NCBI RefSeq assembly: GCF_021698975.1
Contig: NZ_SSXA01000037.1
Span: forward strand, 1 to 37,173
Reading direction: 5' to 3'
DNA: 37,173 bases
From: Blastococcus sp. KM273128
GTDB taxonomy: Bacteria; Actinomycetota; Actinomycetes; Mycobacteriales; Geodermatophilaceae
Under the pieces are notes generated by a model. The model was not told the DNA's origin and ran no database searches. It saw only the letters and a program-made list of their open reading frames with translations. Positions 1-9,283 of this stretch are shown here, one piece after another. The position numbers were made by a program, and so were the translations under genes. How positions within the stretch are numbered: position 1 is the stretch's first letter; every line of letters begins with the position of its first letter.

Positions 1-13
1 AAGCACACCTCAT

Positions 14-72
14 GCGTTCCCGCGGGAATGCGGTCAAGGTCACCGGCTTGACGACGTTCCCGCGGGAACGTC
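14..72. promoter_or_regulatory. Paired palindromes around a TTGAC inverted repeat (candidate operator/promoter)
   Basis: The core TTCCCGCGGGAA occurs at 17-28, and a perfect 20-bp palindrome GACGTTCCCGCGGGAACGTC at 53-72. The two centres are 40 bp apart. Between them GTCAAG (33-38) and CTTGAC (47-52) form an inverted repeat that provides a TTGAC -35-like box on each strand, each followed by one palindrome in the spacer position. No good -10 is seen at the expected distance. On the minus strand a GAGGTG stretch near base 5-12 resembles a ribosome binding site, so a gene may start just outside the left edge. The regulator is unknown. Confidence 0.4.
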
Positions 73-135
73 ACCAGCCCTTGGAATCGGTCATCTAGGG
101 GCCTCGACGCGGCCGGGCGCTGACGTGTGGTCCTC

Positions 136-195
136 CCCCGGGGCGTTTTGTGCACAAAGCGCCCCTGAGGCGGTATGTGCACAAAACGCCCGGGG
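136..195. repeat. Dispersed GTGCAC inverted repeat, copy 1 (terminator-like)
   Basis: An arm GGGCGTTTTGTGCACA (about 141-156) is repeated in inverted orientation at about 175-192 (TGTGCACAAAACGCC). The element ends directly at the metallopeptidase stop codon. Two further copies of the same design lie near 22.2 kb and 32.8 kb. Each arm is itself nearly palindromic around GTGCAC. It could act as a transcription terminator or be a REP-like mobile repeat; there is no T-tract. Confidence 0.7.
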
Positions 196-2153
<1,958 letters not shown>

Positions 2154-2219
2154 CTACCGTCCGCGGCGGAGGGCTCCGGGCAGCGGTCGCCCGGCGAGCG
2201 GGCGGCGAGGTGGTCGGGC

Positions 2220-3071
2220 ATGGCGCTGCGCCCAGCACGCGCACGGGCAGGCCGGCGTCGCGCCGCGGTCGTCGGCGCCCTCGTGGCCGCCGCCGCGCTC
2301 GCGCCCACGCCGGCGGGTGCCGACGCCGACAAGACCGGCGTCCGGGCGCTCACCGCGCAGACCGCCCCGCTGGTCCCCGGCCAGTCGGCCTGGGTCTCGG
2401 TCGTGTGGACCGCCGACCGGACGGTGACGGACTGGTCCACCACGGTCAGCGCGCCGCCGGGCGTCGCGGTCACCTACCCGACCACCCGCGGCGGCTCGGA
2501 CACCTCGCTGTACGGCTCGGACACCCTCGTCGGCACCACCCGGGACTTCACCGCGTTCCGGCTCCAGGTGCCGCACACGCAGACGGCGCCGTTCCAGGTG
2601 ACCCTCCGCTCGACCTACACCGACACCTGCGGCGACAACGGGCAGTGCAAGGAGCAGGGCGGCGGCAACGACGACAAGGCCCGCGCGCACATAACCACGG
2701 CCACCGTCACCGTGCCCGTGCAGCCCGCCACCGGGCCCGCCTTCACCCAGCCGACGACGACGCTGGCGGTCGCCGCGGGCAGCAACGGCTTCCACGACAT
2801 CGCGTTCACCGGCGGGCAGGCCGACCTCGCCGACTTCACCGTCCGCCTGGGCGCCCTGCCCGCGGGACTCGCCGTCGCCTACCCCGGCGACGCGGCGGTC
2901 AGCCGTCCCGCTCGCGGCAGCACGCTGACCGGCGGCACCACCGACCACGTCTCCGTCCGCCTCGACGCCACCGCGCTGCCCCCGGGGAGCTACACCGTGC
3001 CGCTGGTCGTCACCTGGACCGCCGCCGCGCCGCAGACCGCCGCCGGGACGGTGACCCTCGATGTCCGCTGA
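2220..3071 (+). CDS. Secreted protein of unknown function, two beta-rich domains
   Basis: 283-aa protein with an arginine-rich N-terminus (RARAGRRR), a hydrophobic stretch VVGALVAAAALAP and an AGA cleavage-like site near residue 34, so it is probably exported. The mature part is rich in Thr, Val and Pro and looks like two immunoglobulin-like beta-sandwich domains of about 120 residues. The first contains a Cys-bounded, Gly-rich loop (TCGDNGQCKEQGGG) that may be disulphide linked. The ATG at 2220 has GAGGTGG at good spacing; a longer in-frame reading from 2064 lacks plausible sequence. It overlaps the following lipoprotein gene by 11 nt, so the pair is probably cotranslated. I do not recognise the family. 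Confidence 0.75.
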   Translation: MALRPARARAGRRRAAVVGALVAAAALAPTPAGADADKTGVRALTAQTAPLVPGQSAWVSVVWTADRTVTDWSTTVSAPPGVAVTYPTTRGGSDTSLYGSDTLVGTTRDFTAFRLQVPHTQTAPFQVTLRSTYTDTCGDNGQCKEQGGGNDDKARAHITTATVTVPVQPATGPAFTQPTTTLAVAAGSNGFHDIAFTGGQADLADFTVRLGALPAGLAVAYPGDAAVSRPARGSTLTGGTTDHVSVRLDATALPPGSYTVPLVVTWTAAAPQTAAGTVTLDVR

Positions 3072-3411
3072 CCGCCCGGCGTCCCGGCTCGCCGCCGTCT
3101 GCGTGGCGGTGGTCCTGCTCTCCGGCGCCACGGCCTGCGGTGGGCAGGCGGACGCGGGTACCGCCGCGGCGGGGACGCCCGCCGACGACACCACCCGCCG
3201 CATCGCCGAGGTGGAGTTCGCCCGGCAGTGCGCCATCGGGTCGGTCAGCTTCGCCGACGAGGCCGGCATCACCGCGCACCTCGACGAGCGGCTGGCCGCC
3301 GCCGGCTTCGACCACCAGGAGTGGAAGCGGTGGCACGACGCGCTGGTCGGCTCCCCGGAACTCGTCGAGCAGTTCGCCGAGGTCAGCGCCGCGGGCTGCC
3401 CCGCGGGCTGA
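3061..3411 (+). CDS. Small putative lipoprotein
   Basis: 116-aa protein with a signal peptide (LAAVCVAVVLLSGATAC) ending in a lipobox-like TAC and followed by GG, so it is likely lipid-anchored at a cysteine near residue 26. The mature chain is short and acidic and has two further cysteines (FARQCAIG and AAGCPAG) that could form a disulphide. It starts inside the end of the upstream secreted-protein gene. It ends 4 nt before the stop of the convergent glycosyltransferase. Function unknown; partnership with the upstream secreted protein is inferred from the overlap only. Confidence 0.72.
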   Translation: MSADRPASRLAAVCVAVVLLSGATACGGQADAGTAAAGTPADDTTRRIAEVEFARQCAIGSVSFADEAGITAHLDERLAAAGFDHQEWKRWHDALVGSPELVEQFAEVSAAGCPAG

Positions 3412-3415
3412 CCGG

Positions 3416-4860
3416 TCAGCGGGCGGCGAGCTCCGCGGTCGGGGCGTCCGCGAAGCCCACCCGCGGCATCGCGCTCCACACCGGGTCGCGCCGGGTCAGC
3501 GCCGCCACCAGGCCGCGCAGCCGGAACCAGGCGTGCGCCTGGCGGTAGCCGAGGTTCTCCACCAGGGCCGCCACGACCAGCCCGAGCAGGTCCCGGCCGC
3601 GCCGGTAGCGGTGGTAGGTGAGCACCTCGACGGCGATGGCGGTGGTCGACAGCAGCGTCCCGACGGCGAGCGCCAGGCCCACCATCACCGCGGCCACCCC
3701 GAGGTCGAGGATCCCCAGCCCCGCGGCCAGCGCGACCGAGGCCAGCCCGACCACCTCCACGACCGGCCCGAGCAGCTCGAAGACCAGGAAGAACGGCAGC
3801 GCCATCGTGCCGACGGCGCCGAAGCGCGGGTTGCCGATCATCCGGCGGTGCTTCCACAGCAGCTGCGCCAGCCCGTGCGACCAGCGCCGCCGCTGCCGCG
3901 CCAGCACACCCAGGGTCTCGGGCACCTCGGTCCAGCACACCGGCTCGGGGACGAAGACGACGCGGTGCGGCGCCCCGGCCCGCCGCTGGTGCTCCAGCAG
4001 GCTGACCACGAGCTCGGCGTCCTCGGCCAGCGAGCGGGGGTCCAGCCCGCCGATCTCCAGCAGCAGGTCGCGGCGGAACAGCCCGAAGGCCCCGGAGATG
4101 ATGAGCAGCGCGTTGGCGTCGGCCCAGCCGGTGCGGCCGAGCAGGAACGAGCGCAGGTACTCGACCGCCTGGATGCGGACCAGCCAGTTGCGCGACAGCC
4201 GCGGCTCCACGACGGTCCCGCGGTCGGTCAGCGCCCCGTTGGCCGCGCGGATCACGCCGCCCGCGGCGATCACGTTCGCCGGGTCCTCGACGAAGGGGCG
4301 GGCCACCCGCAGGACGGCGTCCTCCTCCAGCAGCGAGTCGGCGTCGACCATGCACACCAGCGGGTGGCGGGCGACGTTCAGCGCCGCGTTGAGCGCGTCG
4401 GACCGACGGCCGACGCTGCGCTTGCGGATGACGACGAGCGGGTCGCCGGTGGTCGCCCGGTGCACCGACAGGACCTCGCCGTCGACGGGCAGGTCCGCGG
4501 TGCGGCGCGGGGTGGTCTCGGTCAGCCGGTAGCGCTCGGCGACCAGGTCGAAGGTGCGGTCGGTGGAGCCGTCGTCGACGAGCACCACCTCGAGCGCGGG
4601 GTAGCGCTGGCCGAGCGCGGCCCGCAGCGTGTCGAGGATGCCGGCCTCCTCGTCGTGCGCCGGGATCAGCAGCGACACCGCCGGGGTCAGGGGGCTGGCG
4701 AAGAGCTCGCCGTGCCCCTCGGAGCCCCGCCAGTGCCGGGCCTCGGCGACGCGGCGGGCACCCAGCAGGACGAGGCCAGCATGCTCAGGTCGAGCAGCAG
4801 CGTGTAGCCGAGGACGGTCCAGCTCGCGGTGAGCAGGGCGTCGGTCAGGAAGCCGGTCAC
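3416..4860 (-). CDS. Processive family-2 glycosyltransferase, membrane-bound, with an apparent -1 frameshift
   Basis: GT2 inner-membrane synthase of the NodC/PgaC/hyaluronan-synthase kind: LLIPAHDEEAG, VDDGSTDRT (nucleotide-sugar Asp), MVDADSLLEEDA (DxD), an AEDAELV acceptor-site Asp, and QRRRW (the QxxRW motif of processive enzymes), followed by about three membrane segments. The natural start is the GTG at 4860, which overlaps the HEAT gene stop as GTGA and encodes a first membrane helix (FLTDALLTASWTVLGYTLLL). This helix is in a different frame from the catalytic domain. Adding one base near 4774-4776 restores a continuous protein of about 481 aa. It is therefore either a sequencing error or a real frameshift that disables the helix-catalytic fusion. 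Likely product: an extracellular or capsular polysaccharide of unknown sugar. Confidence 0.85.
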
Positions 4861-5936
4861 CGGGCACCGGCCGGCTCGGGCCGGCGCGGGCCCGCGAGGA
4901 GCTCGTCGAGGGCGGCCCGCGCGACGGGGGCGGCGGCGCCGGTGCCCCCTGCCACCTCCTGCAGCGCGGTGCGGCCCTCGCCGCCGAGCCGGGCGAGCGC
5001 GTCGGCGCACACGCTGCGCACGGCGACGTCCGGCGCGGCGAGGCCGGCCAGCAGCGGGACGGTGGCGACCGGGTCGCCGACCCGGCCGAGGGCCTCGGCG
5101 GCGGCCCGCTGGAGCCGGTGGTCCGGGGAGTTGGTCAGCGCGGCGACGAGCGGCTCGGTCGACGTCGGGGAGCCGATCCGGCCGAGCGCGGTGGCCGCGG
5201 CCCGGCGCACGGGCAGGTCCTCGGCGGCGTCGCGCAGCAGCCCCTCCAGCGCGGCGGTGGCGGAGGCGTCGCCGTGCACGCCGAGCAGTTCGGCGACGAG
5301 CTCGCGGGCGTTGCCGCGGGAGGCGGTCAGGGCGTCGCGCAGGGCCGGCAGGGCCGCGGCGCCGAGGTCGAGCAGGGCCATGCCCACGACCCCGTGCGGC
5401 AGGCCGGTCCCGCCGCGGGTGGCGCGCAGCAGGGGGGCGACGGCGGCGGGGTCACCGGCCTTGCCCAGGGCGCGGGCCGCGGCGCAGCGCACCTCGGGCG
5501 AGCGGTCGTCCAGCAGCGCAGCCATGGCAGCGAGGTGGTCGGTGCCGGCGGCGGAGCCGAGCAGGGTGACGGCGCGGCCGCGCCGCCAGGACTTGCGGGC
5601 CGAGAGGTCGGCGACCGCGCGGGGGACGACGCCCCGCTCGGCCAGCACCTGCCGGAGCACCTGCCGGTCGGTGCCGCGGAGCTGCGGGAGGAGCTCCAGC
5701 ACGATGGCGTCGAGGTCGGCGTGGGCGCCCACGACGTCGGCGCGCGGAGCGCCGTCGGCCGGGTCGTCGTCGAGGAGGGCGTGCACGAGCGGGGTGAGCT
5801 CCCGCTTGCGCTGCACGTCCCGCGCCCGGCGCCGTCCGCGGAGCAGGTGCGCGGTCGCGACCGCGCAGAGCAGGACGACGACCAGACCGGTCACCGCTGC
5901 GCCGGCGAGGAGCACCGGTGCGAGCGGGACGTTCAC
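4857..5936 (-). CDS. Membrane-anchored HEAT-repeat protein
   Basis: 359-aa protein with one N-terminal membrane helix (about residues 5-33, rich in Val/Leu/Ala and followed by RGRRRARD), then a cytoplasmic alpha-solenoid. Several HEAT-like repeats of about 30 residues are visible, with the pattern SPEVRCAAARALGKAGDPAAV and LPVRRAAATALGRIGSP. Such solenoids act as protein-binding scaffolds. It lies between a CheY-like regulator and a membrane glycosyltransferase, with 4-nt GTGA overlaps on both sides, so it probably links the two at the membrane. GTG start chosen for the overlap. The partner role is inferred; no enzymatic motif is seen. Confidence 0.85.
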   Translation of the reverse strand: MNVPLAPVLLAGAAVTGLVVVLLCAVATAHLLRGRRRARDVQRKRELTPLVHALLDDDPADGAPRADVVGAHADLDAIVLELLPQLRGTDRQVLRQVLAERGVVPRAVADLSARKSWRRGRAVTLLGSAAGTDHLAAMAALLDDRSPEVRCAAARALGKAGDPAAVAPLLRATRGGTGLPHGVVGMALLDLGAAALPALRDALTASRGNARELVAELLGVHGDASATAALEGLLRDAAEDLPVRRAAATALGRIGSPTSTEPLVAALTNSPDHRLQRAAAEALGRVGDPVATVPLLAGLAAPDVAVRSVCADALARLGGEGRTALQEVAGGTGAAAPVARAALDELLAGPRRPEPAGAR

Positions 5937-6319
5937 GCGACGACGCTGCCCGGGGGGAGGGCCGCGGTCACGCGGCTGACCAGCTCGCGGGTGCTGAACG
6001 GCTTGGCGACGAAGTCGGTGGCACCCGCGGCGAAGCCGCGCTCGAGGTCGGGCTCCTGCGCCTTGGCGGTGAGCAGCAGCACGGGGGTGCGGGCCAGGCC
6101 GGCGTCGTCGTCCTCGCGCAGGGCGCGGCACACCTCCAGGCCGTTCATCCGCGGCATCATCCAGTCGAGGACCACGAGGTCGGGGCGCAGCTGCCGGGCG
6201 GCCGCGAGGCCCGCCTCGCCGTCCCTCTCCACGGACACCTCGAGGCCCATCCGGCCGAGGCGGAACGCGACGAGGTCGGCGATGACGGGGTCGTCGTCGA
6301 CGACGAGCACGTGGGTCAT
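5933..6319 (-). CDS. Single-domain (CheY-like) response regulator
   Basis: 128-aa receiver domain without an output domain. The acidic pocket is DDD at 8-10, the phospho-acceptor is Asp52 in VVLDWMMP, and the conserved lysine is in VAKPFS near the C-terminus. The ATG at 6319 has GGAG five bases upstream. It is the first gene of a coupled operon with the HEAT protein and glycosyltransferase, and is divergent from the hybrid histidine kinase, whose HPt domain is the obvious phosphodonor. Because it lacks a DNA-binding domain it probably acts by protein contact, perhaps with the HEAT scaffold (inference). Confidence 0.92.
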   Translation of the reverse strand: MTHVLVVDDDPVIADLVAFRLGRMGLEVSVERDGEAGLAAARQLRPDLVVLDWMMPRMNGLEVCRALREDDDAGLARTPVLLLTAKAQEPDLERGFAAGATDFVAKPFSTRELVSRVTAALPPGSVVA

Positions 6320-6325
6320 GGGGCT

Positions 6326-6433
6326 CCGATCGGAGGGGGTGGACCTCCCCCGCATCGGCACGGGCGCCGGGGAACTGAAGCCGCCGGGAGCCGGGACGTC
6401 CGGTCCCGTTCCGCCTCAAGCAGCCGGCTCCCG
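6326..6433. promoter_or_regulatory. Intergenic nested inverted repeats between response regulator and hybrid kinase
   Basis: The spacer between the divergent genes is crowded with symmetry. CGGGAGCCGG (6385-6394) pairs with CCGGCTCCCG (6424-6433), enclosing GGGAC (6393-6397) and GTCCC (6403-6407). Nearer the regulator, CCGAT (6326-6330) and ATCGG (6354-6358) enclose a G5/C5 stem whose base touches the regulator's Shine-Dalgarno. These could be a shared operator and a leader hairpin. No experimentally known motif is recognised. Confidence 0.35.
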
Positions 6434-6450
6434 CGACCGACACCACAGGG

Positions 6451-9228
6451 GTGCGCCTCCTCCCGCGTCCCCTGACCGACGCCGCCGACGCCCGCCCGCT
6501 GCGGGCGCTGCTGCGCCGGCCGATGCTCGTCGCCCTCGCCGCCCTCACCACGGTGGCGCTGACCACGCTCGCGCTGGCCCTCCTGGTGGTCACCGTGATC
6601 GGGCCGCGGATCGACCGGGCCGAGGGGATGCTCCGGGCCGTCCAGGACGGCCACATCGCCATGCTCAACCAGGAGACCGGGCTGCGCGGCTTCCTGGTGA
6701 CCCGTGAGGTGCGCTTCCTCCAGCCCTACTGGGCCGGCGTCGACGCCCTGGAGCGCAGCGACACCGCGCTGGACGAGCTCGACCCGGACGACGCGGAGCT
6801 CGCCGAGCGCGTGGCCGACCTGCGGGACGCGCAGCAGGACTTCATCACCGGCTGGGTGCAGCCCGTCCTGCGCAGCCAGCCCGCCGTCGGCGACACCGCG
6901 GCCCTCGCCGAACTCCTCAACCGCGACAAGGCGCTCTTCGACCGCTACCGCCAGGTGGAGGCCGAGGTGCGCGCCCTCATGAAGGAGCGCCGCGCGGAGC
7001 TGACCGGGCAGCGCAACGCCGTCGTCCTCGGCGGCGCGGGGCTGGGCCTGCTCGTGGCGCTGCTGGTGGCGCTCGCCGTCCGCCGGGCCAACCGCCGGCT
7101 CGCCGCCCAGCTGCTGCCCCCGACCCGCGAGGTGCGGGACGCGCTCGACGCCCTCACCTCCGGCGACCTGGACCGCCGGGCGCCCGAGGCCGGCCCCGCG
7201 GAGCTGCGCGACATCGCCGGGGACGTCAACGCCCTGGGCCAGGCGCTGCGGGAGCGCAGCGAGCAGGTCGCCGCCCGGGAGACCCAGCTCGTCGCCGCCC
7301 GCGACGAGGCCGAGCGCGCCGGCCAGGCCAAGACCGCGTTCCTGGCCACCATGAGCCACGAGATCCGGACGCCGCTCAACGCCGTCCTCGGGCTCACCGA
7401 CCTGCTGCTGACGACGTCGCTCACCGACGAGCAGCGCGGGCACCTGGAGACCGTCTCGCGCAGCGGCGACAGCCTGCTGGCCCTGATCAACGACATCCTC
7501 GACTTCTCCAAGATCGAGGCCGGGGAGCTCGACCTGGAGCAGGCCCCGTTCGACCTGGCCGGGCTGGTCTACGACGTCGCGCAGCTGCTCGCCCCGCAGG
7601 CCGCCGGCAAGGGGCTGGACCTGCTGGTCGACGTCCCGGTGACCTGCTCGTGGCGCGCCGTCGGCGACGCCGCCCGGCTGCGGCAGGTGCTCACCAACCT
7701 GCTGGGCAACGCGGTCAAGTTCACCGCCTCCGGCCAGGTGCTGGTCAGCCTCGCCGGCAAGGAGACCGACGGGGTGCTCACCTGCCGGCTCGCCGTCAGC
7801 GACACCGGCATCGGCATTCCGGCCGCCCAGCGGCACCGGCTGTTCCGGTCCTTCAGCCAGGGCGACGCCTCGATCACCCGCTCCTACGGCGGCACCGGTC
7901 TGGGGCTGGCCATCAGCCAGCGGATCGCACGGGCGATGGGCGGCGACATCACCGTCGACAGCGTGGAGGGCAGCGGCTCCACGTTCACCGTCACCGTGCA
8001 GCTGCCCGTCGCCCCGCCGGCGCCCGAGGACGACCGCAGCGGCAGCCTCACCGGCCGCCGGCTGCTGCTGGTCGACGACAACCCGACCAACCTGCGCATC
8101 CTCGAGCACCAGCTCGGCCGCGCGGGGGCGACCTGCGTCCTGGCCGGCAGCGGGGCGGAGGCGCTCGAGCAGGTCGACGCCGGGGACTTCGACGCCTGCC
8201 TGCTGGACCTGCACATGCCCTTCATGGACGGCGAGGAGCTGGCCCGGCGCCTGCGCGCCCACCCGCGCGCGGGCCGCATGCCGCTGGTGCTGCTCAGCAG
8301 CGCCGCGCACATCCCCTGCGACGGGGGTGCGGCGTTCGAGGCGCGGCTGCACAAGCCGGTCCGCCCCGAGCGGCTGGTGCAGACCCTGCGCTCGGTGCTC
8401 CAGCGCGACGCGGCCGGCGCTCCCGACGGCGGCGCGCAGCCCTACGGGACCGGCGTCGGCGGCCGGCCGCTGCGCGTGCTCGTCGCCGAGGACCACGCCG
8501 TCAACGCCCACCTGATCGGCCTCTACCTGCGCCAGCTCGGGCACGACGGCGTGCACGTGGGGAACGGTGAGCTGGCCGTGGAGGCGGTCCGGTCCGACCG
8601 GTTCGACGTCGTCCTCATGGACGCGCAGATGCCCGTCATGGGCGGGGTCGCCGCCACCGCGGCGATCCGCGGCCTCGACGTGCCGCAGCCGGCCGTCATC
8701 GCCGTCACCGCCAGCGTGCTGGCCAGCGACCGGAACGCCTTCCTCGACGCCGGCGCCGACGAGTTCCTGACCAAGCCGGTGCGCATGGGCACCCTCGGCG
8801 ACGCGCTGGAGCGGGTCGCCACCGGCCGGCTGGGCGCCCGTCCCGCGCCCGCCCCGGTCACGGCCGGGCCGGGGCCGGCCGGGGACGGCGTGCTCGACGC
8901 GGAGACCGTGGCCGAGCTGCGCGACCTCGGCGAGGACGGCTTCACGCACCTCTACCGGCAGTACGCGGAGACGCTGGCGCAGACGGTCGCCGCGCTGCTG
9001 GCCGCCGACGTCACAACCGACGCGGACGACGACGCCGGGCTGCCGCGGCTCGCCCACCGGCTCAAGGGCAGCAGCGCCGCGATGGGCGCGCTCCGGCTGG
9101 CCGGCGTCTGCCACCGGCTGGAGGACGCCGCCGCGGCGCCGGCCGACCGGGCCGAGGCGCTCGCCGCGCTGCGCGACGAGAGCCGGCTGGTGCACGCCGC
9201 CGTCGCCGGTCTGCTGGACGCCCCGTGA
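6451..9228 (+). CDS. Hybrid sensor histidine kinase (CHASE3-like, HAMP, HisKA, HATPase, REC, REC, HPt)
   Basis: 925-aa phosphorelay kinase. Membrane helices at about 25-50 and 190-210 flank an extracytoplasmic CHASE3-like helical sensor (QETGLRGFLVT). Then come a HAMP-like linker, HisKA with the phospho-His in ATMSHEIRTPLN (His303), an ATPase with N-box LLGNAVKF and G-boxes DTGIGIP and GGTGLGL, two receivers (Asp586 in LDLHMP with Lys635; Asp724 in MDAQMP with Lys775) and an HPt domain with His869 in AHRLKGSS. All catalytic residues are present. The GTG start has only a weak ribosome site. The full His-Asp-His relay, divergent from a lone receiver protein, suggests that protein is its final acceptor and thus controls the HEAT/glycosyltransferase operon. 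Confidence 0.93.
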   Translation: MRLLPRPLTDAADARPLRALLRRPMLVALAALTTVALTTLALALLVVTVIGPRIDRAEGMLRAVQDGHIAMLNQETGLRGFLVTREVRFLQPYWAGVDALERSDTALDELDPDDAELAERVADLRDAQQDFITGWVQPVLRSQPAVGDTAALAELLNRDKALFDRYRQVEAEVRALMKERRAELTGQRNAVVLGGAGLGLLVALLVALAVRRANRRLAAQLLPPTREVRDALDALTSGDLDRRAPEAGPAELRDIAGDVNALGQALRERSEQVAARETQLVAARDEAERAGQAKTAFLATMSHEIRTPLNAVLGLTDLLLTTSLTDEQRGHLETVSRSGDSLLALINDILDFSKIEAGELDLEQAPFDLAGLVYDVAQLLAPQAAGKGLDLLVDVPVTCSWRAVGDAARLRQVLTNLLGNAVKFTASGQVLVSLAGKETDGVLTCRLAVSDTGIGIPAAQRHRLFRSFSQGDASITRSYGGTGLGLAISQRIARAMGGDITVDSVEGSGSTFTVTVQLPVAPPAPEDDRSGSLTGRRLLLVDDNPTNLRILEHQLGRAGATCVLAGSGAEALEQVDAGDFDACLLDLHMPFMDGEELARRLRAHPRAGRMPLVLLSSAAHIPCDGGAAFEARLHKPVRPERLVQTLRSVLQRDAAGAPDGGAQPYGTGVGGRPLRVLVAEDHAVNAHLIGLYLRQLGHDGVHVGNGELAVEAVRSDRFDVVLMDAQMPVMGGVAATAAIRGLDVPQPAVIAVTASVLASDRNAFLDAGADEFLTKPVRMGTLGDALERVATGRLGARPAPAPVTAGPGPAGDGVLDAETVAELRDLGEDGFTHLYRQYAETLAQTVAALLAADVTTDADDDAGLPRLAHRLKGSSAAMGALRLAGVCHRLEDAAAAPADRAEALAALRDESRLVHAAVAGLLDAP

Positions 9229-9231
9229 CCG

Positions 9232-9267
9232 CCGGGCCCTGCTGCCGGGCACGTCGCCCGGGCCCGG
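9232..9267 (+). terminator. Weak hairpin after the hybrid kinase
   Basis: CCGGGCCC (9232-9239) and GGGCCCGG (9260-9267) can pair across a 20-nt loop four bases after the kinase stop. There is no T-tract, and the region also holds the serS promoter, so this is only a possible terminator. Confidence 0.25.
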
Positions 9268-9283
9268 ATGACACCATGGCTCC

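Noticed and set aside
4858..4867. ATG at 4867 as the glycosyltransferase start
   Set aside because: It would give an N-terminus without a membrane helix (PGDRLPDRRPAHREL), while the GTG at 4860 is coupled to the HEAT stop and encodes the expected helix in another frame; a frameshift explains the data better.
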